From an uncultured Lachnoclostridium sp. (GTDB taxonomy: Bacteria; Bacillota; Clostridia; Lachnospirales; Lachnospiraceae): 64,000 nt of DNA. Location: assembly GCA_905212635.1 (NCBI GenBank), contig CAJMFH010000003.1:1-64000 (forward strand). Direction: 5' to 3'. The notes beneath the pieces were generated by a model. It was not told the origin of the DNA. It worked only from the letters and a program-made list of their open reading frames with translations, and did no database searches. Position 1 is the first letter of the stretch; each line of letters starts with the position of its first letter. The position numbers were made by a program, and so were the translations under genes. This document shows, piece by piece, positions 26,756-34,467 of the stretch.

Positions 26756-27709
26756 ATGAAAAAGAAAATAGGAGTTCTTTTTATACTACTTAGTATATGT
26801 CTGACCGGATGTGGGATTCAGGAAAACCGGATCCGGTTTGGGGCGGCAGGAGTCGGAGGAATGTATGCTTCCTTTGCCAATGCCTATGCCGGGCTGGTGC
26901 CGGAAGAGAACAAATGGAATGTAGAAGTGAAACGGACAGCGGGTTCAACGGCGAATTTGCGGCTGCTATCGGATCATTATATTGAGCTGGCGATCGCGCA
27001 GATGGATCTGATCCGCGATGCGTATGCCGGCAAAGGATTGTTTCAGGACAATGCGTGCAAGGAATATCAAGCAGTAGCGGCACTTTATCCGGAGGCATGT
27101 CAGATTGTTGTGCGGAAAGACTCCGGGATCACGTCGATTGATGATCTGCAAGGAAAGACGGTAAGTGTCGGAGAAGAAGAATCCGGTACGGAAAATAATG
27201 CAACGCAGATTTTGCAGGTATATGGACTGGCAGAATTGGTAAAAACAGAGCAATTGAATTATACGGATGCAGCTAAAGAACTGGAAGAAGGAAAAATCGA
27301 TGCGATGTTTTGTACTGCCGGAATCCGGACAATGGTTTTAGAAGAACTGGCAAATAAATGTGAAGTGAACTGGCTGTCTCTGGAAGACAAACAGATCGAC
27401 AAACTGAAGGCGGCGTATCCCGATTACAGCGAATACGTGATTCCAGCAGGAACGTATGCCGGACAGAAGAGCGAGGTAAAGACGATTGCGGTTCAGGCAG
27501 TACTGGTTGTCAGTAATAAGATGAGTGAAGAACGTGTCAGGGAACTAACGAAACTTTTCTTTGAGAAAAAAAAGGATCTTCAATATGCGACATCTCTTGA
27601 ACTTCCTCAGGATGAAGCGAGTGCCGTGGAAGGTGTTTCTATCCCGTTTCATCCCGGGGCAGCAGAATATTATGCGGAGCATGGCGTGATTGTAAACAGC
27701 GAAAGATAA
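26756..27709 (+). CDS. TAXI-family solute-binding lipoprotein
   Basis: A lipobox (LSICLTGC, Cys at residue 19) precedes a TAXI-type binding protein: IRFGAAGVGGMYASFANAYA, TAGSTANLRLL, ELAIAQMDLI, GKTVSVGEEESGTENNATQIL. TAXI proteins normally feed TRAP (DctM-type) permeases. Here the next gene, 18 bases on, is a GltS-type symporter instead. I infer that the lipoprotein delivers a dicarboxylate or glutamate-like solute to GltS. 317 aa; AGGAGG precedes the ATG. Confidence 0.9.
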   Translation: MKKKIGVLFILLSICLTGCGIQENRIRFGAAGVGGMYASFANAYAGLVPEENKWNVEVKRTAGSTANLRLLSDHYIELAIAQMDLIRDAYAGKGLFQDNACKEYQAVAALYPEACQIVVRKDSGITSIDDLQGKTVSVGEEESGTENNATQILQVYGLAELVKTEQLNYTDAAKELEEGKIDAMFCTAGIRTMVLEELANKCEVNWLSLEDKQIDKLKAAYPDYSEYVIPAGTYAGQKSEVKTIAVQAVLVVSNKMSEERVRELTKLFFEKKKDLQYATSLELPQDEASAVEGVSIPFHPGAAEYYAEHGVIVNSER

Positions 27710-27727
27710 GACGAAACGGAGGACAAC

Positions 27728-28915
27728 ATGAAGATAGAATTTGATATGTATCAGACACTTGCGATTGCAGTAGTGGTCCTGATGTTTGGTGCGTTTTTGA
27801 AAAAAAAGATCCATTTTCTGGAAAAATTCTGTATCCCGGCACCGGTGGTAGGTGGACTGTTATTTGCCATTTTTACCTGTGTGTGTTACAGTCTTGGAAT
27901 TGCGGATTTTTCGTTTGATGATATTCTGCGGGAAGTGTGTATGGTGTTTTTCTTTACTTCGGTAGGATTTCAGGCAAATTTGAAAGTGTTAAAAAGCGGT
28001 GGGAAATCGCTGGTAATATTTTTAGGATTGGTGATCGTACTGATCTTTTCCCAGAATCTTCTGGCAGTCGGAATGTCAAAGTTAATGGGATTGAATCCTT
28101 TGATCGGTATGTGTACGGGCTCAATTCCAATGATCGGTGGACATGGAACCGCCGGAGCATTCGGACCGGTACTGGAAGATTTTGACATATCCGGCGCGAC
28201 GACAATCTGTACGGCAGCGGCGACGTTTGGTCTGATAACCGGAAGTCTGATTGGCGGCCCGCTCGGAAAACGATTGATCGAAAAAAGAAACCTGCTGGAT
28301 ACGGTTGTGAATGAGGATGACACCCTTCTGGTCGAAGATGAAGAACGTCATGAGAGACATACGAATATGTATGCTTCTGCGGTATTTCAGCTGATTCTCG
28401 CAATTGGTCTCGGAACGGTATTTTCCTATTTTCTGACAATGACCGGTATGACATTTCCGATATATATCGGCGCCATGATTGCAGCTGCGTTGATCCGAAA
28501 TGTCGGGGAATATTCCGGAAAATTTCAGATTCATATGGGAGAGATCAATGACCTCGGTGGTATCGCCTTGTCGTTGTTTTTGGGAATGGCGATGATCACA
28601 TTGAAATTGTGGCAATTAGCTTCTCTGGCACTGCCGCTTGTGGTGCTTTTGGCAGGACAGGTCATACTTATCATTGCATTTACGTATTTTCTCGAATTCC
28701 GCATTATGGGAAAGGACTACGATGCGGCGATCCTGGTGGCAGGAACCTGTGGTTTTGGTATGGGGGCGACACCGAATGCGATGGCAAATATGCAGGTGCT
28801 TTGCGAACGGTATACGATGTCTGTCAAAGCCTATCTGCTGATCCCACTTGTGGGAAGTTTATTTGCGGACTTTTTAAACAGCCTTGTAATTACATTATTT
28901 ATCAATATTTTGTAA
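27728..28915 (+). CDS. gltS: Sodium/glutamate symporter, GltS family
   Basis: A 395-aa polytopic protein with the two inverted GltS repeats: CTGSIPMIGGHGTAGAFGPV near residue 130 and GTCGFGMGATPNAMANMQ near residue 345, both glycine-rich re-entrant loops. It imports glutamate or a related anion with sodium. A TAXI lipoprotein gene lies directly upstream and a small Lys-rich protein gene directly downstream, so the transporter seems to work with added partners. Confidence 0.92.
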   Translation: MKIEFDMYQTLAIAVVVLMFGAFLKKKIHFLEKFCIPAPVVGGLLFAIFTCVCYSLGIADFSFDDILREVCMVFFFTSVGFQANLKVLKSGGKSLVIFLGLVIVLIFSQNLLAVGMSKLMGLNPLIGMCTGSIPMIGGHGTAGAFGPVLEDFDISGATTICTAAATFGLITGSLIGGPLGKRLIEKRNLLDTVVNEDDTLLVEDEERHERHTNMYASAVFQLILAIGLGTVFSYFLTMTGMTFPIYIGAMIAAALIRNVGEYSGKFQIHMGEINDLGGIALSLFLGMAMITLKLWQLASLALPLVVLLAGQVILIIAFTYFLEFRIMGKDYDAAILVAGTCGFGMGATPNAMANMQVLCERYTMSVKAYLLIPLVGSLFADFLNSLVITLFINIL

Positions 28916-28929
28916 GGAGGAATCGTTTT

Positions 28930-29118
28930 ATGAAAGGAAAAAAAGAACCATTTCAGGTAGATTATGACAATCTGGCAATTCCGGAGATTCATACCAAAAG
29001 ACCGGAAGTCAAAAAGAAGGAAATAAAAGAGGAAAGTGTTACGTATGACGGCGTAGCGGTGCCGGAGATCCATATCCGCAAAAAGAAATCTCCGCAGGGA
29101 GGCAGTGAAAATGAATAA
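28930..29118 (+). CDS. Small charged protein with an internal duplication (62 aa)
   Basis: ATG 28930 has AAGGAGG 7 bases upstream and lies 14 bases after gltS. The sequence has two copies of the pattern V-x-Y-D-x-(L/V)-A-(I/V)-P-E-I-H followed by a Lys-rich stretch (about residues 10-30 and 41-57). No membrane segment or known domain is seen. Its place between gltS and an EamA exporter suggests a cytoplasmic accessory or regulatory role. Function unknown. Confidence 0.65.
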   Translation: MKGKKEPFQVDYDNLAIPEIHTKRPEVKKKEIKEESVTYDGVAVPEIHIRKKKSPQGGSENE

Positions 29119-29971
29119 AAAGTACAAAGGAATCTTATTCATTATCTGCTCGGCATTTTGCTTTGCCCTAATGGGAATGTTTGTAAAACTGGCAGGTGAC
29201 CTGCCGTCAATTGAGAAAAGTTTTTTTCGAAATTTGGTAGCTTTGGTATTTGCTCTGGTTATTTTGAAGAAAGACCATGTACATTTTTCGGGAAAAAGAG
29301 AAAATATCAAATACCTTGTGATCCGTTCTGTGGCGGGAACGGTAGGAATTTTGTGCAACTTTTATGCAGTAGATCATCTCGTGTTATCCGATGCGTCCAT
29401 GCTCAATAAAATGTCGCCGTTTTTTGCAATTCTTTTCAGTATATGGATTCTGAAGGAAAAAATTTCGCTGCCTCAGATAGATATTGTCATCGGTGCGTTT
29501 ATCGGAAGTCTTCTGATCCTGAAGCCGTCGGGGGCGTCGCTGGTATCTTTTCCGGCATTGATCGGTCTGCTTGGCGGCATGGGAGCCGGGCTTGCGTATA
29601 CCAATGTGCGTGTGCTCGGAGAAAAAGGAGAAAAGGGACCTTTTGTGGTAGCGTTTTTCTCCGGATTTTCGTGCCTTGTGACACTGCCATATCTGATCTT
29701 TGACTTTCATCCGATGAGTGGGATGCAGCTGATTTATCTGCTTTTTGCCGGACTTGCGGCAGCAGGCGGTCAGTTTAGTATCACAGCGGCGTATTTTCAT
29801 GCACCGGCAAAGGAAATCTCGGTATACGATTATTCACAGATCATCTTTTCGGCAGCGATGGGATTTGTTGTCTTTGGACAGATTCCGGATGCTTTGAGCT
29901 GGATCGGATATGCGCTCATTTGTGCAATGGCAGCGGCAATGTTTTTCTATAATAATCGAAAAATCAGTTGA
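29111..29971 (+). CDS. EamA/DMT-family transporter
   Basis: 286 aa with ten hydrophobic helices and two EamA halves (FIICSAFCFALMGMFVKLAGDLP; LLGGMGAGLAYTNVRVLGEKGE). Such proteins usually export metabolites. ATG 29111 has GGGAGG 8 bases upstream and overlaps the 62-aa gene. The stop overlaps the possible TTG start of the glycosyltransferase gene. Confidence 0.88.
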   Translation: MNKKYKGILFIICSAFCFALMGMFVKLAGDLPSIEKSFFRNLVALVFALVILKKDHVHFSGKRENIKYLVIRSVAGTVGILCNFYAVDHLVLSDASMLNKMSPFFAILFSIWILKEKISLPQIDIVIGAFIGSLLILKPSGASLVSFPALIGLLGGMGAGLAYTNVRVLGEKGEKGPFVVAFFSGFSCLVTLPYLIFDFHPMSGMQLIYLLFAGLAAAGGQFSITAAYFHAPAKEISVYDYSQIIFSAAMGFVVFGQIPDALSWIGYALICAMAAAMFFYNNRKIS

Positions 29972-31089
29972 CAGCCATCCCTGCGTTTTTATATAATAAT
30001 CAGAGAACCAAAGGAAGAAGTGAGTTTATTATAAAAGTTTCAGTTATCATACCTGTTTATAATGCAGAAAGTTATCTCCGGCCATGTTTGGATAGTGTTG
30101 TATCTCAGAATCACAAAGATACGGAGATCATTTTGATTGAAAATGGTTCGGAAGATGGAAGCCGGCCGATTTGTGAAGAATATGCGCAAAAATATGTAAA
30201 CATTCGTATTATCGCAGAAAAAAAGATTGGTGCGGCGATGGCAAGACAGCGCGGACTCGATTCCTGTGAAGGAGACGCGGTGGTGTTTGTCGATGCGGAT
30301 GATTATCTCCCCGGCCCGGAGGTCATTTCCCGGATGGCAGAGTGTCTGGAAAAAACACAGGCAGACATTGTCTGTGGAGAATATTCCAGATTATGGGAAG
30401 GAAAACTTCTTCCGGCAAATTCTGTCAAAACATTTTCAGACCATCCGCATGAGAGCGAGGCATTTCGATTTTGTGGTTTTTTCTCCTGCGGAAATTTATC
30501 ATATGTATGGGGGAAAATGTACCGGACTTCTTTTTTAAAGGAGAAGCAGATCCGGTTTTGCAAATACCGGTATAGTGAAGACAAACTGTTTAATCTGACC
30601 TGCTGTGTAAAGGGAGCAGCCTATGAGTTTCTTACCGAACAGGTTTATGTATACCGCAAAAACGATGATTCCGTATCGTATCAGTATCGCAGTGATTCCG
30701 TGGAAAACTGGATTGGAATTGCCAGAGAGACAGAGGCGGTTCTGCGGGACGAAGAAAGAGAAGAACAGGAAAATTTGATTGGGTATCTGGTTGTATTTGC
30801 CGCGGCATTTGATGCCATCATGAATGAGGAGCATCCGGAAGGAAGATATGGCTCTGCCCGGAATCTTTTGCAGAGATATGGGGAAGATGAATATTGTAAA
30901 CGATGGTTTCGTAAAATGGCAGGCAGAAAACAGACGAGGGAGGTTCCTTCGCTTTTGTGGCGGTGTATGATCCGTGGATTTTCCTTTTGTATGAAAGTAC
31001 AGTGGTATGGACTTCTTTCTCTTGGCATGAAGCTTATGGTTCGTCTGCATCTTACGGAAAGTTTGTCAGATACCGGAAAGCGGGGATAA
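29968..31089 (+). CDS. GT2 glycosyltransferase (start codon unclear)
   Basis: A GT-A fold enzyme: KVSVIIPVYNAESYLRPCLDSVVSQ at the start, VFVDADDYL (metal-binding DAD) and YSEDKLFN. It transfers a sugar from a nucleotide donor, probably at the membrane. The family start M-K-V-S-V-I-I-P falls on ATA at 30031, and the only canonical starts in frame are far upstream (TTG 29968, overlapping the EamA stop) or inside the domain. AAGGAAG at 30011-30017 could serve an ATT (30028) or ATA start. It opens the polysaccharide locus and is followed at once by a PqqD-like gene. Confidence 0.8.
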   Translation: MTAIPAFLYNNQRTKGRSEFIIKVSVIIPVYNAESYLRPCLDSVVSQNHKDTEIILIENGSEDGSRPICEEYAQKYVNIRIIAEKKIGAAMARQRGLDSCEGDAVVFVDADDYLPGPEVISRMAECLEKTQADIVCGEYSRLWEGKLLPANSVKTFSDHPHESEAFRFCGFFSCGNLSYVWGKMYRTSFLKEKQIRFCKYRYSEDKLFNLTCCVKGAAYEFLTEQVYVYRKNDDSVSYQYRSDSVENWIGIARETEAVLRDEEREEQENLIGYLVVFAAAFDAIMNEEHPEGRYGSARNLLQRYGEDEYCKRWFRKMAGRKQTREVPSLLWRCMIRGFSFCMKVQWYGLLSLGMKLMVRLHLTESLSDTGKRG

Positions 31090-31090
31090 T

Positions 31091-31345
31091 ATGAAACGAT
31101 ATCAGTTACGGTATGCGGCGGGAACGTATTGGCTGTCCGATACAAACCCGAAAGGAAGAGTGATTCCAAGGCCGCTTGAACTCAATGAAACAGCAGCAGA
31201 GATATGGAAAATGCTGGAAAATGGGAAAAATACCAAAGAGATTGCAGAGTTTTTTTGTGAAGGAAACAAAGAACAGGAAAAAGAGATACAAAACGATATT
31301 GAACAATTTATAGAGCAGCTGAGACAAAATAAGATTGACATCTGA
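31091..31345 (+). CDS. PqqD-like peptide-binding protein (84 aa)
   Basis: Stand-alone PqqD-type winged-helix protein: RYAAGTYWLSDTNPKGRVIPRPLELNETAAEIWKMLENGKNTKEIAEFF. The L-N-E-T-A-A-E-I-W segment is the family hallmark. PqqD domains (RiPP recognition elements) bind leader peptides of ribosomal peptides. Here it sits between a glycosyltransferase and the PelD-like gene, 22 bases before the latter. A leader-bearing candidate lies 18 kb downstream (49518), so a link between the two is possible. Confidence 0.8.
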   Translation: MKRYQLRYAAGTYWLSDTNPKGRVIPRPLELNETAAEIWKMLENGKNTKEIAEFFCEGNKEQEKEIQNDIEQFIEQLRQNKIDI

Positions 31346-31367
31346 AACCCATCGTGGAGGTATTGTA

Positions 31368-33551
31368 ATGAATGTATTACTCATTGGAGGTCCCGGAAGT
31401 CTGACGAATCGTATGATCGTCAAGCTGAAAAAAGAGGGACACCGCGTCAGTCTTCTGACCGGGGAATCCTATGCACGAAAAGGGTATGAAAAAGTATTTG
31501 AAACCTATTCATTTACATATGACAGTGACAGCCTTAAAGAGATATTTGAGAGCGTATGCCCGGACTGTATTTTATTTATGGGAGCATACGATACGAATTT
31601 TAACTGGAATGAAAGCGAGAGAGAGGCGGTTCGCTTTATTTCTGCTGTCATGAATATCTTGCTTTCGTATTCCGCAGAAAAAAATACCCGTTTTGTTTTC
31701 CTTTCTTCGGATGAGGTGTTTGGACAGGGGAGCAGCGAAGATATCAGGGAAGATGATGCGGTGTGGGGGGACAGCGCAAAGACGACAGCATTGATCCAGG
31801 CAGAGGAAATTTGTCAGGATTTTTCCAAAAACTGGGGAAAAGATGTTACCGTGCTGCGGCTCGACCATCTGTATCAGGTTCCGAAAAATATTGCGGAGGT
31901 GTTGCAGAATCCGTGCGCGGTTTTGTGTATGAGTGCATTGAAAGCCAATTACATTTCCGCGGATAAAGAGATGGTATATTCACTTTTGTATGAAGATGAT
32001 GCGGTAGAATTTATCTATGAAGTGATGGCGGCAAAACACAGGGAGTATTCACTGTATCATCTGTCTTCCGGGGATCCGGTCAGCGAATGGCAGTTAGCGC
32101 AGGAAATCAAAGAGGCACTCGGGGAACATATTACGATTCTTGAAGTGAAGCGGGCGGACAGCACACGGAGAATCTTGTCAAAGGAACGGTTTGCGGAAGA
32201 ATTTCCGGCAAAGATCCGTCATGAACGCGAAGAAGGGGTAAAGAAAATTGTAAAATATATGAAAAAGAACCGCTCCGTATTTGTTGATGAAAGCGAAGAG
32301 GAATTGTCACTTGGAAAACGGATACTGCGGCAGTTTGGCTGGTTTTTGAAAGCCATATTTCCGTTTTTGGAAAACATGGTATGTTTTATTCCGTTTTTTA
32401 TGTTAAATAATCGTACTGTGGGAAGCCAGTATTTTTCTAGACTTGATTTTTATCTGTTTTATGTACTGTTATTTGCTATTGTACACGGACAGCATCAGGC
32501 GCTTTTTTCAGCGGTTCTTGCCGTATGTGGATATTTATTTCGGCAGATGTATACAAGAAGCGGTTTTGAAGTGATGCTGGATTATACAACGTATGTGTGG
32601 ATGGCACAGCTGTTTATCCTGGGGCTTGTAGTCGGTTATATGCGCGATCAGATCCGTGATATCCGGCAGGAGAGTGCGGAGATACAGGACAATCTGAACC
32701 GGCAGCTGGGGGATATGAAAGACATCAACAGCAGTAATGTCCGCGTAAAAGATGTGCTGGAACAGCAGGTGGTTGACCAGAAAGACAGTATCGGAAAGAT
32801 TTACAGCATTACGTCCTCTTTGGAGAGATATATGCCCGAAGAAGTATTGTTCCATGCCGTGGAGATCGTCAGAGAACTGTTGAACTGTCCGGATGTAGCA
32901 ATCTATACCGTACACCGTTCCGGGTATGCCCGTATGTTTTCGGCAACTTCAGATGAGGCGCGAAAATTGGGAAATTCGATTCTTTATCAGGATATGACGG
33001 ATATGTATGAGGCGTTAAAAGAGCAGAGAGTGTATATTAACCGAAATCTGGATGCGTCGTATCCGCTTATGGCAAATGCCATCTATGATAATGAGGAGAT
33101 GCAGATGATCCTCATGCTTTGGGGACTTCCGTGGGAACGCATGACGTTAGGCGAGGCGAACCGCCTTGTCGTTGTAAGTTATCTGATTCAGAATGCGGTG
33201 CTGCGTGCCAACCGTTATCTGGCAGCTCTGGAAGAACGTCGTTATCTGGCAGATACGAAGATTTTGGAAGCAGAGGCATTTACATCCCTTGTACAGGCGT
33301 ATTATAATGCCAAGAAAAAGAACCTTACAGAATGTACATTGCTGCAGATTGAATGTGATCCGGCAACGTTTAAACGCAGTGAAGAAATTCTTTTGGATAA
33401 TCTGCGTCAGACGGATTATTTGGGAACAATGGACGACGGAAAACTGTATGTGCTTTTGTCAAATACGGTAAAAACAGAAGCGCAGATTGTAGTAAACCGT
33501 TTTATGAAAGCGGGCTTCAACAGTCGTATCATTGACCGGATCGCGAGGTGA
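31368..33551 (+). CDS. pelD: PelD-like c-di-GMP receptor with an N-terminal SDR domain
   Basis: 727 aa from ATG 31368 (GTGGAGG 7 bases upstream). Residues 1-300 form an SDR/epimerase-like Rossmann domain (LLIGGPGSLTNRM, VFLSSDEVFG); a clear YxxxK dyad is not evident, so catalysis is doubtful. Three or four membrane helices (about 335-435) and a coiled coil lead to a GAF-like domain (480-640) and a degenerate GGDEF domain. In place of GGDEF stands D-D-G-K-L, but R680-Q-T-D683 lies exactly five residues upstream, the RxxD I-site geometry used by PelD to bind c-di-GMP. It should switch polymer synthesis by PelF/PelG. The order pelD-pelE-...-pelF-pelG supports the name. Confidence 0.85.
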   Translation: MNVLLIGGPGSLTNRMIVKLKKEGHRVSLLTGESYARKGYEKVFETYSFTYDSDSLKEIFESVCPDCILFMGAYDTNFNWNESEREAVRFISAVMNILLSYSAEKNTRFVFLSSDEVFGQGSSEDIREDDAVWGDSAKTTALIQAEEICQDFSKNWGKDVTVLRLDHLYQVPKNIAEVLQNPCAVLCMSALKANYISADKEMVYSLLYEDDAVEFIYEVMAAKHREYSLYHLSSGDPVSEWQLAQEIKEALGEHITILEVKRADSTRRILSKERFAEEFPAKIRHEREEGVKKIVKYMKKNRSVFVDESEEELSLGKRILRQFGWFLKAIFPFLENMVCFIPFFMLNNRTVGSQYFSRLDFYLFYVLLFAIVHGQHQALFSAVLAVCGYLFRQMYTRSGFEVMLDYTTYVWMAQLFILGLVVGYMRDQIRDIRQESAEIQDNLNRQLGDMKDINSSNVRVKDVLEQQVVDQKDSIGKIYSITSSLERYMPEEVLFHAVEIVRELLNCPDVAIYTVHRSGYARMFSATSDEARKLGNSILYQDMTDMYEALKEQRVYINRNLDASYPLMANAIYDNEEMQMILMLWGLPWERMTLGEANRLVVVSYLIQNAVLRANRYLAALEERRYLADTKILEAEAFTSLVQAYYNAKKKNLTECTLLQIECDPATFKRSEEILLDNLRQTDYLGTMDDGKLYVLLSNTVKTEAQIVVNRFMKAGFNSRIIDRIAR

Positions 33552-33555
33552 CAGG

Positions 33556-34455
33556 ATGAAAGGACTTGCTGTTTTATTTTTTATCAATCTTGTGATTGCG
33601 GTACTTTATGTGATCTGGCAAAAGACAAAGAAAAAGGTGGATAACATTGAGATCGCGGCGAAGACGATGGTACTCGTTCTCTGTCCGGGAGCAGGCATTT
33701 TGTTTCTGCTGGCAGCGTATGTGATCGGTCGTTATGTATTGAAACGGGACGTGGATCTTGACGATGTGGTGTTCCGGAAAGAACGTGTCAAGACATTTCT
33801 GCGGGCAGACGAAGAGCGCGGGAGGACGATGGTTCCGATGGAAGAGGCATTGGTTATCACCGATAAGACCAACCTCAGAAATCTCATGCTCAATGTCGTG
33901 CGGGCAGATACGAGAAATTCCCTTGCTTCGATCGCCAAAGCACTTGACAGCGAAGACTCGGAGACATCGCATTATGCGGCATCGGTATTGCAGGATGAAC
34001 TCAATGGATTTCGTGCGATGGTACAAAATGTCTACAATGAGATTCTGGAGGAAAAGGAAGACCAGCTGGTGCATGTACGCCTGCTGATCGAATATATGAA
34101 TCCGGTGCTGAGCCAGCGGGTGTTTACGGATATGGAGCAGAAGGATATGGTGCTCCGGATGGCATCTGTGTGTCAGATTTTATATGATAAAGAACCGGAC
34201 AAAATGTCAGGGGAATATTTTGAAGACATTGCACTGCGGCTTTTAGAGATTAAAGAGTATGAGCGCTGCCGGGTGTGGTGCGAGCGTGCCGTAAAATATT
34301 TTCCAAAGCGGCTGTCTACGTACACCTGTCAATTGAAACTGTATTTTTCATGTGGAGACAGAGAAGCCTTTTTCCGGGTGCTTGAGCAGTTAAAGCAGTC
34401 CGATGTGGTGATCGATAATGAAACATTGGAACTGATCCGCGTATTTCAGTCATAA
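33556..34455 (+). CDS. pelE: PelE-like membrane protein with helical repeats
   Basis: 299 aa: two N-terminal membrane helices (about residues 2-20 and 38-58), then a cytoplasmic all-helical region of TPR-like character (LLEIKEYERCRVWCERAVKYFPKRLSTYTCQLKLYF). This layout and its place between pelD and pelF match PelE, which bridges PelD and PelF at the inner membrane. ATG 33556 has AGGTGACAGG upstream and follows the pelD stop by 4 bases. Sequence similarity alone is weak; the call depends on context. Confidence 0.7.
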   Translation: MKGLAVLFFINLVIAVLYVIWQKTKKKVDNIEIAAKTMVLVLCPGAGILFLLAAYVIGRYVLKRDVDLDDVVFRKERVKTFLRADEERGRTMVPMEEALVITDKTNLRNLMLNVVRADTRNSLASIAKALDSEDSETSHYAASVLQDELNGFRAMVQNVYNEILEEKEDQLVHVRLLIEYMNPVLSQRVFTDMEQKDMVLRMASVCQILYDKEPDKMSGEYFEDIALRLLEIKEYERCRVWCERAVKYFPKRLSTYTCQLKLYFSCGDREAFFRVLEQLKQSDVVIDNETLELIRVFQS

Positions 34456-34467
34456 GGAAGTAATGAT

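Noticed and set aside
28609..28929. Long open frame overlapping the end of gltS
   Set aside because: Only the part from ATG 28930 has a ribosome site; the earlier part is a shadow of gltS.
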